Source of the DNA: an uncultured Rhodocyclaceae bacterium
Lineage (GTDB): Bacteria > Pseudomonadota > Gammaproteobacteria > Burkholderiales > Rhodocyclaceae
Reading direction: 5' to 3'
NCBI GenBank assembly: GCA_907163075.1
Contig: CAJQTY010000003.1
Coordinates: forward strand, 176,637 to 240,636
Length of the DNA stretch: 64,000 bases
Shown here: positions 33,800 to 42,780 of the stretch, in pieces
How positions within the stretch are numbered: the stretch's first letter is position 1
Layout of the letters: each line of letters begins with the position of its first letter
Position numbers and translations under genes: made by a program
Notes under the pieces: model-generated
Seen by the model: only the letters and a program-made list of their open reading frames with translations
The model's database searches: none
What the model was told of the DNA's origin: nothing

Positions 33800-34100
33800 T
33801 TCACCCTAGCCATGGCCACGGTTTTCGCACTCAGAACATCGGCCGGAATGCCAAGAGATTGGTGCAAGCGGCGGATCATGGACAACGCTAACGGACGCTT
33901 GCGGTTCAGAATCTCGCAGACGCGGTTGATCTTGCCGATGATCGGCCACAGATTCTTTACCGACAGACCGCTTTGTTCCATCCGGAATTTGATGGCCTCA
34001 ATCGAGTCAGGCGCACTGATGGTAAAGTGCTTGGCTTGATGTGGGTGCCGACGAACGTAAGCGTCCTACGCCACCACATTGTCGAGGGCATGTTGCAAGG
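33800..34100 (-). pseudogene. higA: HigA-like antitoxin remnant (in-frame stop)
   Basis: The minus-strand frame carries the HigA C-terminal Cro/CI-type helix-turn-helix: P-D-S-I-E-A-I-K-F-R-M-E-Q, I-N-R-V-C-E-I-L-N-R-K-R-P-L and M-I-R-R-L-H-Q-S-L-G-I-P-A-D-V-L. Upstream the frame is cut by TAG at 34066-34068, in a position where relatives read ..VxAYE. The N-terminal half is otherwise not recognisable, and no HigB toxin gene is adjacent. It is a decayed toxin-antitoxin remnant. Confidence 0.65.
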
Positions 34101-34388
34101 TAGACCATTGTGTCCACGATAGTTTAGGTGGACACATGGACACTTCCGTATTCGCTCCCATCCCGAGGCCGTCGTCGGCATACAATCATGGCGAATCGAT
34201 TTACGCCATTATGCCAAGCGCTACGAAAACGTACAGGTAGCCATTTTATGGTTCCATAGTGCGGGCAAGCTTGGGAGCGACGCTATAAATATCACACGTC
34301 GGCGGGAATCGATGTCGCTATAATTGGTAAGCTAAAACAAGAAGCAGCCGGTCGTTGCTGGCTGTACAGTAAGAGAAAAGGAATTTCG

Positions 34389-34526
34389 ATGCTGTTTTCG
34401 CTTTTCTATGTGATTGCCATTTCCATTCTGGTCATGCATTTCACTGGGTTTCTGGCACGGCACAATCTGGAGTGGCTTGTTCTGGTTCTAGCCGCCGCGG
34501 TGTTCCCGGCCGTAATCTACCTCTAG
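34389..34526 (+). CDS. Small hydrophobic membrane protein (45 aa)
   Basis: An ATG at 34389 follows AAAGGAA and opens a 45-codon frame that is nearly all hydrophobic, forming two predicted helices with a short charged turn A-R-H-N-L-E between them. I do not recognise it. A purine-rich leader and the clean two-helix pattern support translation. It stands alone between the HigA remnant and transposase fragments. Confidence 0.5.
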   Translation: MLFSLFYVIAISILVMHFTGFLARHNLEWLVLVLAAAVFPAVIYL

Positions 34527-34869
34527 CCGCAGTACACGTCACTGAATGATGTGTGTCGCCTGATCGATGATCGGCGGCTGCAACGGTTTGCTGCGAGGTT
34601 CTCGAAGCGACCAGTTGCTCATTCTATGTTTGACGCCGCGCATATTGCGCCGACCAAGGCGACAGGCCAGACGCTCCTGTACCGCTCCTTCCTGTGACGC
34701 CGCGGCTTGAATTTATTCCGCGCCGATAAATCCCGCGCCATCCGCCTCCACAGAAAACTCAAGGCCGCTGCGTACAACCCAGAGCCTCCGCACTCGCCCG
34801 ACATAATTGCTTCTGGCATGACGCCATCTTGTAAACCCCTTCACAATCGGGACCACTCTCGTCTTTTGG

Positions 34870-35205
34870 GTGAACAAAATGCCTGCGACGAACGGAGTAA
34901 GCCTGATGGACTGTTTGGACGAAATCGATGATCCGCGTAAGCCCGACAATGGGACCCTGCACGATTTTCAGGAGATTCTCGTGATCGCGATCGCGGCGAT
35001 GCTCTCGGATTGCGATACCGTCGAGGACATTGCCTTCGAGGACATCAGCTTCGTGGCGAACGGCCGGAATCACCGACCCCGAAGATACCTCGGCTACAAA
35101 ACACCCCATGCACTCTTTACCAAGCACTTACACTCGCGTCATACCGCTGTTACCCTTCAGACTTGGATGCACCCGCTTTTTCTTTTGATTGCTTTCAGTT
35201 CATGA
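34870..35205 (+). pseudogene. Chimeric transposase debris: ISAs1-type N-terminus joined to IS30-type C-terminus
   Basis: The frame starts with M-D-C-L-D-E-I-D-D-P-R-K and I-L-V-I-A-I-A-A-M-L-S-D-C-D (about 34897-35037), the start of ISAs1-family transposases. It then switches to N-H-R-P-R-R-Y-L-G-Y-K-T-P...T-L-Q-T (about 35065-35163), the end of IS30-family transposases. Neither half is complete. This records nested insertions and deletion. The 34527-34869 stretch before it shows no gene I can support. Confidence 0.6.
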
Positions 35206-35327
35206 CTTCGGAATGGCCCGAATTCCACTACAGTCGTCGTCAGTAGATACCGCTTTCTGGTAAGATTCGTCTATTCCTGAGCCCATCGGGCTCCAACAAA
35301 TAAAATTCTCGGCGAGACCGTCAAGCC

Positions 35328-35636
35328 ATGCGACTTTCGTCCAACACCTCGTTCATCATCATTGGGCTCACCGTCGCGGGCAAAAAATTTCGCCCCAGCG
35401 ACTGGGCGGAGAGGCTGTGCGGCGTTCTATCGGCCTTCGGTACTGAAAAGAAAATGAAATACTCTCGGTATGTTGCCCCTGGGCACTATGACGGCGAAAA
35501 AGCCGTCTTCGTGAATGGCCAACTTTACGAGATCGAACCGATGGGTTACCGTTTTGTGCTCAACTTCGCAGAGGACAATGACCTGCAACTGATCGAAGCG
35601 GCATGTCCTATAGAGGGCAAAGACGGCTCGTTGTAA
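35328..35636 (+). CDS. DUF3579 protein
   Basis: This 102-residue protein of unknown function, common in betaproteobacteria, has conserved segments F-I-I-I-G-L-T-V-A-G-K-K-F-R-P-S-D-W-A-E-R and V-N-G-Q-L-Y-E-I-E-P. It is convergent with rpsT, sharing the bidirectional hairpin at 35685-35704. Its function is not known. Confidence 0.85.
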   Translation: MRLSSNTSFIIIGLTVAGKKFRPSDWAERLCGVLSAFGTEKKMKYSRYVAPGHYDGEKAVFVNGQLYEIEPMGYRFVLNFAEDNDLQLIEAACPIEGKDGSL

Positions 35637-35680
35637 AACACGACAGATCGGTTCCGTGCCAGCATTCGTTGCGCGCCAAT

Positions 35681-35704
35681 GAAAACGGCGCCTTTCGGCG
35701 CCGT
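35681..35704. terminator. Terminator hairpin between DUF3579 gene and rpsT
   Basis: ACGGCGCC-TTTC-GGCGCCGT forms a perfect 8-bp stem. On the minus strand it is followed by TTTTC, as expected for intrinsic termination of rpsT. It may also stop the plus-strand transcript. Confidence 0.75.
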
Positions 35705-35724
35705 CGTGCAAGAACCAGTCAAAA

Positions 35725-35994
35725 TCAGACTGTGGCAAGCGCCTTTATTTGGGCTGACAACCGGCTCTTGTGGCGGGACGCCTTGTTCTTGTGGATTATT
35801 TTCTTATCAGCGATGCGATCGACGACCGCAATCGATTCTTGAAATATGCTCTGAGCAGCAGCCTTGTCGCCTGCGACTATCGCCTTCTGCACACGCTTTA
35901 CCGCTGTGCGCAGTGTGGAGCGCAGGCTAGCGTTATGGGCGCGTTGCTTGACGGCTTGGCGGGCGCGTTTGCGGGCTTGTGCGCTGTTGGCCAT
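35725..35994 (-). CDS. rpsT: 30S ribosomal protein S20
   Basis: This 89-residue, lysine/arginine- and alanine-rich helical protein begins [10 protein letters not shown] and ends [12 protein letters not shown], the S20 pattern. It binds 16S rRNA in the small subunit. Length is normal. It is a single-gene unit with a terminator at 35681-35704. The 611 bases upstream (35995-36605) up to prpE contain no gene I recognise. Confidence 0.97.
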   Translation of the reverse strand: MANSAQARKRARQAVKQRAHNASLRSTLRTAVKRVQKAIVAGDKAAAQSIFQESIAVVDRIADKKIIHKNKASRHKSRLSAQIKALATV

Positions 35995-36605
35995 GAGTGT
36001 CTGTCCCTAAAAAATCTGAAGCGTTAATCGAAAACGCGCTATTTTACAGACTTAAGACATGGGATGCAAGACTGAACAAGGTAGATCGCATCAAACGCGC
36101 TCTAAGCCAAGAATACGGTCGCGCATCTGGTCGTCGTTCAGGGCCACATTGAGGCACCAATGGACAGGCATCGGCGAAGGCGCGCGGCGATGGACCATGC
36201 GTATCGAAAACAGGCTCTCAGCCTCGACGCATCACCTTGTGGCTGAATCTGACAAAGTAGAATTAACTGATTGAACGTGAACGATAATTTTCAACCGGCC
36301 AAAACACTCGATCAACCCGAGCAACCCAAGCACTCAGTCAGGAACCGCTTCAGGCTCATCCCGGAAGTGGAAAATACTGACCGACACGCGGCAATCACTT
36401 ACGCGTGAAGAACTCCTCGGTCTTCCAGAAGATTCTTGCGATTGCACTGGCTGTCATCCGCAACAAAATCAATGCCTGGAGCAGCACTGGCGAGTGGGCC
36501 ACGGCTCCATCCGAAAAGGAAATGCGGCGTTTACGCGAAAACGGGGGCGCCGCTGGGGCTAATTGCCGCCGCGCAATCAGCCCCAAGGTGAAACAGAATA
36601 CTACA

Positions 36606-38507
36606 TCAAGACGGCTTGAAGCCGAGCGCCTGCTGCAACTGTTCAAGCGCTGCCGGATCTTCGATCGTTGTCAGATCACCGGGGTCGCGGCCTTCGGCCA
36701 GTGCCTGAATGGAACGACGCAGCAGTTTGCCGGAACGGGTTTTCGGCAGCACCGTCAGGAAGTGTACACGACTCGGCCGGGCGATGGCGCCCAGACTGTC
36801 ATCGACCTGCTTGAACACGGCCTTTTCCAGTGCGGCGCGCTTCTCCGGAGTGGAGATACTGGCCGCATCCTTGACCACGGCAAAAGCCATCGGCATCTGA
36901 CCCTTCAACTGGTCGGCGACGCCGACGACGGCCACCTCGGCAATCGCCGGATGCCCCTGGATCGACTCCTCGATCTCGCGCGTCCCGAGGCGGTGGCCAG
37001 CGACATTGATCACGTCGTCGGTGCGGCCAAGGATGTAGTGATACCCGTCCTTGTCCTTGATGCCCCAGTCGAACGAGGAATAGACCTGCGGTTCACGGAA
37101 AAGCGAGAAATAGGTCGAAACAAAACGTTCATCGTCGCCCCACACCGTCGATAGGCAACCCGGTGGTAGTGGCGGAACAATGGCGACAATCCCCTTTTCA
37201 TCCGGATCACAGACGGTGCCGTCTTCACGGAAGATCCTCAGATCGTAGCCATAGACCGGGAAGCTGGGCGTACCGAAGCGGATCTCGGTCTTTTCGACGC
37301 CGGGCATGGCGGAAAGAATCGGCCAGCCGGTCTCGGTCTGCCAGTAGTTGTCGATCACCGGCAGCTTCAGTTCGCCCATGATCCATTCGTGCGTCGGCTG
37401 ATCGAGTGGTTCACCGGCAAGGAACAGGTGCTTCAGGCTGGAGAGGTCGTACTTGTGCATGTACGCCGTGTCGTGCTTCTTTAGCACGCGCGCCGCCGTT
37501 GGGGCCGAGAACATGACGTTAACCTTGTATTTTTCGACGATCTGCCACCAGATGCCGGGATCGGGGCGGAGCGGCGTACCTTCGTACATGATCGTGCACA
37601 TGCCGGCAATCAGCGGGCCATAAACGATGTATGAATGGCCGACGACCCAGCCGATGTCGGAGGTCGCGAAGTAGGTTTCGCCTTCGGCGCCGCAGTAGAT
37701 GCGCTTGATCGACGAGGCCAGTGCTACGGCATAACCGCCGGTGTCACGCTGAACACCCTTCGGCTTGCCGGTGGTTCCCGAGGTGTAGAGGATGTACGAC
37801 GGCTCGGAAGACTCGAGCCAGGTTACCGGCACGTCGGCGTCCATGAACTGGGCGCGCAGGGTGGCGTAGTCGACGTCACGACCTTCGACCTTGTTGAAGC
37901 CCTTGTCGAGTCCGCGATCGATCATCAGCACCTTGGCCGGCTTGTGCTCCGCCAGAGAAATGGCTTCGTCGAGCAGATGCTTGTAGGGAACCGCCTTGCC
38001 GCCGCGCATCCCGGCGTCGGAAGAAACGACGAGTTTCGGTGTCGCGTCGTCGATACGCGTGGCCAGCGAGCCGGAGGCAAAACCGCCAAAAACCACGGAG
38101 TGGATGGCGCCGATACGCGTGCATGCCAGCATGGCGAACAATGCTTCGGCAACCATCGGCATGTAGATAAGGACACGGTCGCCCTTGCCAACGCCCAGGC
38201 TCTGCATGATCGCCGCCATGCGCATGACTTCCGACTTGAGTTCGGCGAAGGAATAAATGACTTCCTGGTCGGTCTCGGTCGAGATGAAGACCAGTGCTCG
38301 GTCATTCGGGCGCTTGGCCGCATGACGATCGACAGCGTTGTAGCAGATATTGGTTTCGCCACCGACAAACCATTTGGCAAACGGCGGACGCGAATAATCA
38401 AGCGTCTTGGTAAAAGGCTTGTGCCAGTCAATGAGCTTGGCTTCCTCTGCCCAGAACACATCCCGGTTTTCGATGGATTGCTGGTGAAACTCTTTGATTG
38501 TCGTCAT
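36606..38507 (-). CDS. prpE: Propionate-CoA ligase
   Basis: This 633-residue acyl-adenylating enzyme of the acetyl-CoA synthetase family has the P-loop-like Y-T-S-G-T-T-G-K-P-K-G, the PrpE-typical R-D-T-G-G-Y-A-V-A-L and S-D-I-G-W-V-V-G-H-S-Y, and the catalytic, acetylation-controlled Lys594 in T-R-S-G-K-L-L-R-R. It activates propionate (and likely acrylate) to the CoA ester. acuI lies about 1.3 kb away on the same strand, consistent with acrylate/propionate use. Acetyl-CoA synthetase is the alternative but fits the signature less well. Confidence 0.9.
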   Translation of the reverse strand: MTTIKEFHQQSIENRDVFWAEEAKLIDWHKPFTKTLDYSRPPFAKWFVGGETNICYNAVDRHAAKRPNDRALVFISTETDQEVIYSFAELKSEVMRMAAIMQSLGVGKGDRVLIYMPMVAEALFAMLACTRIGAIHSVVFGGFASGSLATRIDDATPKLVVSSDAGMRGGKAVPYKHLLDEAISLAEHKPAKVLMIDRGLDKGFNKVEGRDVDYATLRAQFMDADVPVTWLESSEPSYILYTSGTTGKPKGVQRDTGGYAVALASSIKRIYCGAEGETYFATSDIGWVVGHSYIVYGPLIAGMCTIMYEGTPLRPDPGIWWQIVEKYKVNVMFSAPTAARVLKKHDTAYMHKYDLSSLKHLFLAGEPLDQPTHEWIMGELKLPVIDNYWQTETGWPILSAMPGVEKTEIRFGTPSFPVYGYDLRIFREDGTVCDPDEKGIVAIVPPLPPGCLSTVWGDDERFVSTYFSLFREPQVYSSFDWGIKDKDGYHYILGRTDDVINVAGHRLGTREIEESIQGHPAIAEVAVVGVADQLKGQMPMAFAVVKDAASISTPEKRAALEKAVFKQVDDSLGAIARPSRVHFLTVLPKTRSGKLLRRSIQALAEGRDPGDLTTIEDPAALEQLQQALGFKPS

Positions 38508-38554
38508 ATGTTTTCCCCATTGCTTGTACTGAATATACCCTGCACTAACGGAAA

Positions 38555-39697
38555 CTATTCCTGCCCGGCGTCTTCTGGCTTACGCGCCGGGTCAGACACG
38601 CACTTTTCAATCTCTGCCATGGGCAGATCCAACTTAAAATCCCTGTCCAGCAATTTCAGTAGCGGCAGCATCTGGCGGCCGAGTGCGGCCAGATGCGGCA
38701 CGACCTCATTCTCCCGCCCCGAGTTGACCAAGGCGATGGCCAAATCAATTCTTGGCGCAACGGCTTCAGCCGACGACTGCGCCTTGCAGGCAATGACTTG
38801 ATTGCCACCCGCTTGTTGCGCCAGCTTCAACCGGGCACCTGCCAACTCGATCAGCGCACCGGCCGAAGTCACACTATCGATCGGGCTATTGCTGACACCA
38901 ACACTAACCGACAAGTTCAAACGCTGCCCGTGGACAGTGATATTCGCCACACGAATCGCTTCGCGCAGGCGATTGCCAAACGCTTCACAGGCCGGGAAAG
39001 GAGTGCCCGGTGAAATGACCACCAGTTGCGTACCGGCAAAGTGACCAAGGCAGTCTTCTTTGCGGATCTTGCCGACCAGCATAGCAGTAAAACGCTCCTG
39101 CAACTGCTTCACAACCTCGGCACCATGCGCTTCACGCAAAGCGCTGATGTTGTCGAACCCCATCACAATGGCGCTGACCTCGCCATTGTGCCGCAAAGCA
39201 TGCGATAAGGCTTGCACAGCCTGTAACTCGATGTACTTACGGGTGAACAGACCCGATTCCGGGTTCTGGACGCGCTGCTCAAGGTTTTCCTTGAGCTGAA
39301 TCTGCGCCTGCGAAAGTTTGAGTTGCGTATCAATTCTCGCCAGCAGTTCGGCGCTGCCTGTACTCCGGTTAATGAAGTCGGACGCACCATGCGACCTGGC
39401 CCGTTCCAGCGCCTCGTCATTGTCGCCGGAGATCATGAGCATCGGCATCTGACTAAGGCGCGCCAGACGCGAAGCACGTACGCGGACCAATAAGCCGTTG
39501 CCGTCGAGCACGGGCAGGGATAGCGAGCAGATCACCAGTTCGATCGAGTGATCAAGAACCAGCACTTGCCAGGCCGCTTCACCGTCTGATTCCTCGCGGA
39601 AATCGTAGCGATCGCGGATGCGCTTTATGAGCATCGCGCGAACCATGCGCGATTCATCGACAATCAATATGCGAGGCAACTGGGTCGGGGTTTCCAT
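38555..39697 (-). CDS. Receiver-GGDEF protein with both sites degenerate
   Basis: This 380-residue protein has an N-terminal receiver domain (about 8-125), a short coiled coil (126-145) and a GGDEF-type domain (about 148-300), followed by about 80 residues of unknown role. In the receiver, the phospho-acceptor Asp is replaced by Ser58 (V-I-C-S-L-S-L-P) and the Lys by Arg111. In the GGDEF domain the signature reads A221-G-T-Q-L. It should neither accept phosphate normally nor make c-di-GMP, but could bind partners or nucleotides. It sits between prpE and acuI. Confidence 0.85.
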   Translation of the reverse strand: METPTQLPRILIVDESRMVRAMLIKRIRDRYDFREESDGEAAWQVLVLDHSIELVICSLSLPVLDGNGLLVRVRASRLARLSQMPMLMISGDNDEALERARSHGASDFINRSTGSAELLARIDTQLKLSQAQIQLKENLEQRVQNPESGLFTRKYIELQAVQALSHALRHNGEVSAIVMGFDNISALREAHGAEVVKQLQERFTAMLVGKIRKEDCLGHFAGTQLVVISPGTPFPACEAFGNRLREAIRVANITVHGQRLNLSVSVGVSNSPIDSVTSAGALIELAGARLKLAQQAGGNQVIACKAQSSAEAVAPRIDLAIALVNSGRENEVVPHLAALGRQMLPLLKLLDRDFKLDLPMAEIEKCVSDPARKPEDAGQE

Positions 39698-39838
39698 GCG
39701 TAACTCGGTCAGGGAATCACTTCTAACGCGGGTTCAATCCAGGAGCCAGTCGGACTTGAGCAAGTCGTCGGAAACCCGCGCAAAAAATGCGCTGGTCTCT
39801 GATATTTTTCGCTTCGACTCATCCAACCGGACAGACTC

Positions 39839-40840
39839 CTAGGCACCAGCCAGTTCAACAACAGTACGTCCGTGCGCGTTTCCTTTCAGAAAATCATCAA
39901 ACACACCCGGCAAATCGTCAAACCTGATCGTACGCGTCATTTCGCGCAGATGTCTTGGCCGCAGATCGCTAGCCAGGCGATCCCAAACGAGGCTTCGGTG
40001 AGGTTCGCGAATATAACCTGAATCGACACCGAGCAAACTCACTCCGCGCAGGATGAAGGGCATGACCGTCGTACTCAGCGCGTGACTCGCGGCCATGCCA
40101 ATGCTGGCGATCGTTCCGGCCTGCTTCATGGTGCTGGCGATCCAAGACAGAACGTCACCGCCCAGATTATCCACGGCCCCCGCCCAGAGCATCTTGTCGA
40201 GCGGTCGGATACGCGACAAATCAAGCGTCGAGCGCAGCATCACCTCGCTCGCACCCAATCCCTTGAGATAATCCGACTCGCTTTCCTTGCCGGTCAATGC
40301 CGTCACCCGGTAACCGAGTCCGGCCAGCATATCCACGGCCAGACTGCCAACGCCGCCGCTCGCCCCATTCACTATAACCGGGCCCTTCTCCGGTGCCAGG
40401 CCGTTTTCTTCCATGCGTACGATCGCCAGTGCGGCCGTGAAACCCGCCGTACCCAAGGCCATTGCTTCATGCAAGGACAGGCCCACGGGCAACGGACGCA
40501 CCCAGTCGGCAGGCAAGCGCGCAAATTCGGCATAGCCGCCATGATGCGCAACGCCGATATCGAAACTGGTCGCAAGCACCGGATCGCCGGGTCTGAAACG
40601 CGGATCAGCGCTTTTCTCGACGATCCCGGAAAGATCGATTCCACCAACGCAGGGAAAGCGACGAATGATCCGTCCTGCACCGGTCGCGGCCAGGGCATCC
40701 TTGTAATTGACACTGGAGAAAGCCACCTTAATGGTGACCTCGCCGGCGTCAAGCTGGGCCTCGTTCATGGTGACAAAAGCACCTTGCGACCTGCCCTCCT
40801 TTTCGTCAATCAAAAAAGCCTTGAAGGGGTTCATGGGCAC
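39839..40840 (-). CDS. acuI: Acrylyl-CoA reductase (AcuI/YhdH family)
   Basis: This 333-residue medium-chain dehydrogenase/reductase has no zinc motif. It has the YhdH/AcuI signature A-F-S-S-V-N-Y-K-D-A-L-A near 40, G-I-D-L-S-G near 67, and the NADPH loop N-G-A-S-G-G-V-G-S near 158. The family reduces acrylyl-CoA to propionyl-CoA with NADPH. A start two codons later (M-N-P-F) is equally possible. With nearby prpE it suggests detoxification or use of acrylate. Confidence 0.9.
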   Translation of the reverse strand: MPMNPFKAFLIDEKEGRSQGAFVTMNEAQLDAGEVTIKVAFSSVNYKDALAATGAGRIIRRFPCVGGIDLSGIVEKSADPRFRPGDPVLATSFDIGVAHHGGYAEFARLPADWVRPLPVGLSLHEAMALGTAGFTAALAIVRMEENGLAPEKGPVIVNGASGGVGSLAVDMLAGLGYRVTALTGKESESDYLKGLGASEVMLRSTLDLSRIRPLDKMLWAGAVDNLGGDVLSWIASTMKQAGTIASIGMAASHALSTTVMPFILRGVSLLGVDSGYIREPHRSLVWDRLASDLRPRHLREMTRTIRFDDLPGVFDDFLKGNAHGRTVVELAGA

Positions 40841-41024
40841 GCTCCTGATTCTAATTTCATCTTTTCCGCTACACGAAAGACGCCGATAATACCAACAAAT
40901 ATTTTGAGATTATAAGCACAAAACGATTGAGTCAGCACTTATATAAGAGTTTGGCACGATAAATATAAAACACTATTAATCATGTGGTTACACAATTTAT
41001 TACAACGATGACCGCCGGTAAAAA

Positions 41025-41588
41025 GTGAGCAAAGGTTTACATGCAGCGGTTTTTCTTTTAGATTGCTGCCCATGTCCTGTAACAAATTCATCACAAACCT
41101 GTTCACCTGCCGCCGCGATCGCCTTATCCGGCGCGAGCGTTGCGCAAGCTACCGAACAGCAACAGCAAAGACTCAGCGACGAGTCTTCCCTGTTCGAACG
41201 CTACACCAGCAGTGCGAAGGATCTGGTTCTCAAGGGCCTGGAGCTGGTCGGCATCAACTATCGCTTCGGTGGCACTGATCCCGACAGTGGACTCGATTGC
41301 AGCGGCTTTGTCCAGGTCGTCTTCAGGGAAGCGGTTGGCAAACTGCTTCCGAGAACGGCCAAGGAACAGAGCGAGATTGGCAACGTCATCGACAAGAACG
41401 AGTTGAAGCCTGGCGATCTGGTTTTCTTCAACACCATGCGCCGCGCCTTTTCCCATGTCGGCATCTACCTCGGTGACAACCGCTTCCTGCACGCGCCACG
41501 CACCGGTGCGGAAATCCGTGTCGAGGACATGAGCCAGGGCTACTGGGTGAAGCGCTATAACGGAGCGCGCCGCGTCGTTGAACGCTGA
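41025..41588 (+). CDS. NlpC/P60-family cell-wall hydrolase, probable frameshift in signal peptide
   Basis: The C-terminal domain (about residues 65-185) is an NlpC/P60 peptidase that cuts peptidoglycan stem peptides. It has the catalytic Cys in L-D-C-S-G-F, the His in F-S-H-V-G-I-Y and a third polar residue in H-A-P-R. The GTG-started frame gives an odd Cys-rich N-terminus. An ATG at 41072 in another frame gives M-S-C-N-K-F-I-T-N-L-F, which would join A-A-A-I-A-L-S-G-A-S-V-A-Q-A as a normal signal peptide if one base were added or removed near 41110-41117. It is followed by a strong terminator. Confidence 0.8.
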   Translation: MSKGLHAAVFLLDCCPCPVTNSSQTCSPAAAIALSGASVAQATEQQQQRLSDESSLFERYTSSAKDLVLKGLELVGINYRFGGTDPDSGLDCSGFVQVVFREAVGKLLPRTAKEQSEIGNVIDKNELKPGDLVFFNTMRRAFSHVGIYLGDNRFLHAPRTGAEIRVEDMSQGYWVKRYNGARRVVER

Positions 41589-41607
41589 TGTTTCGATACA
41601 CTCCCCC

Positions 41608-41632
41608 AAAGGACGCACAGGCGTCCTTTTTT
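41608..41632 (+). terminator. Intrinsic terminator of the NlpC/P60 gene
   Basis: AAAGGACGC-ACAG-GCGTCCTTT, followed by TTT, forms a 9-bp stem plus U-run 20 bases after the stop codon. Confidence 0.85.
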
Positions 41633-41673
41633 ATTGCCTGAAAATCGAGAAACATCCTCATTTACAGAATAGA

Positions 41674-41709
41674 AATAGTTCGCTACCATGAACATTGTTG
41701 CGAACTATT
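41674..41709. promoter_or_regulatory. Inverted repeat upstream of fbpA (candidate operator)
   Basis: AATAGTTCGC and GCGAACTATT form an exact 10-bp inverted repeat with a 16-base spacer, ending 34 bases before the fbpA ATG. A Fur site would be expected for an iron transporter, but the sequence does not look like a classical Fur box, so the binder is open. Confidence 0.4.
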
Positions 41710-41742
41710 CTCATCTTTAGCATCAAATCAGGAGTAAATTTC

Positions 41743-42767
41743 ATGCGTTTCCATGGAGCCCGCCCGCTCGCAGCAATTTCCCTCTGTGTCGCCCTGATCG
41801 GCAGTGCCTGGTCAGAAGAAAAGGTGCTGAACTTATACTCAGCTCGCCACTATCAGACCGACGAGGCGCTCTATGCCGGTTTTACCCGGCAAACCGGGAT
41901 CAAGATCAACCGCATCGAGGGCAAGGAGGACGAATTGCTCGAACGCATCAAGAACGAAGGCGCCAACAGCCCGGCCGACATCCTGATCACCGTCGACGCG
42001 GCGCGTCTGGCCGACGCTCACGAGATGGGGCTTTTCGCGCCGGTCAAATCGAAAATTCTCGAATCGCGCATTCCCGCCAACCTGCGTGCCGAGGACTGGT
42101 TTTCCTTTTCCACGCGCGCGCGCGTCATCGTCTACGCGAAGGATTCTCTGAAGGCCAATGATGTGCAGAATTACGCCGATCTGGCCGATCCAAAACTTAA
42201 GGGCAAGGTGTGCACGCGCTCGGGCTCGCATCCGTACAACCTGTCCCTGATGGCATCGATCATTGCGCATCAGGGCGAAGCAAAAGCGGAAGAATGGGCC
42301 AGGGGTGTCGTCGCCAATTTCGCCCGCGCGCCCAAGGGCGGCGACACCGACCAGATCAGGGCCGTGGCCGCCGGCGAATGCGCTGTCACGGTGTCCAATA
42401 CCTATTACCTCGCGCGCCTGATGCGCTCGGTCAAGGCCGAAGACAAAAAGGCAATGGAAAAAGTCGGCGTCGTCTGGCCGGATCAAAAGGCAACGGCACG
42501 CACATCAACGTTTCGGGTGGCGGCATGCTTAAACACTCGCCACACAAGGAAGCCGCCGTGAAATTCCTCGAATATCTGGCAAGCGACGAGGCGCAACGCT
42601 ACTTTGCCGACGGTAATAACGAGTGGCCGGCGGTCGCCGGAGTCAAGGTCAGCAATCCGGCGCTCGACACGCTCGGCAAGTTCAAGGCCGACCAACTGCC
42701 GGTCGGTTCCCTGGCGATGTATCGCTCCAAGGCGCAGGTGATCTTCGATCGCGCCGGCTACCGGTAA
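41743..42767 (+). pseudogene. fbpA: Fe(III) ABC transporter substrate-binding protein, frameshifted
   Basis: The gene starts at ATG 41743 (AGGAG upstream) with a signal peptide and the FbpA/FutA core: L-N-L-Y-S-A-R-H-Y-Q-T-D, D-I-L-I-T-V-D-A-A-R and the Tyr pair S-N-T-Y-Y-L-A-R that binds iron. The frame breaks at about 42485-42491 (AAAAGGC). The homologous sequence K-G-N-G-T-H-I-N-V-S-G-G-G continues one frame over to the stop at 42765-42767. One base is missing or extra in that short homopolymer. The protein would be truncated unless this is a sequencing error. It is convergent with fbpB. Confidence 0.85.
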
Positions 42768-42780
42768 AAGCCCACCCAAT

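Noticed and set aside
36010-36600. Possible small genes in the gap between rpsT and prpE
   Set aside because: Several short frames are open, but none has a good ribosome binding site, family motif or convincing composition.
39725-39745. GGTTCAATCC resembling a tRNA T-arm
   Set aside because: No matching acceptor, D or anticodon stems are found around it.
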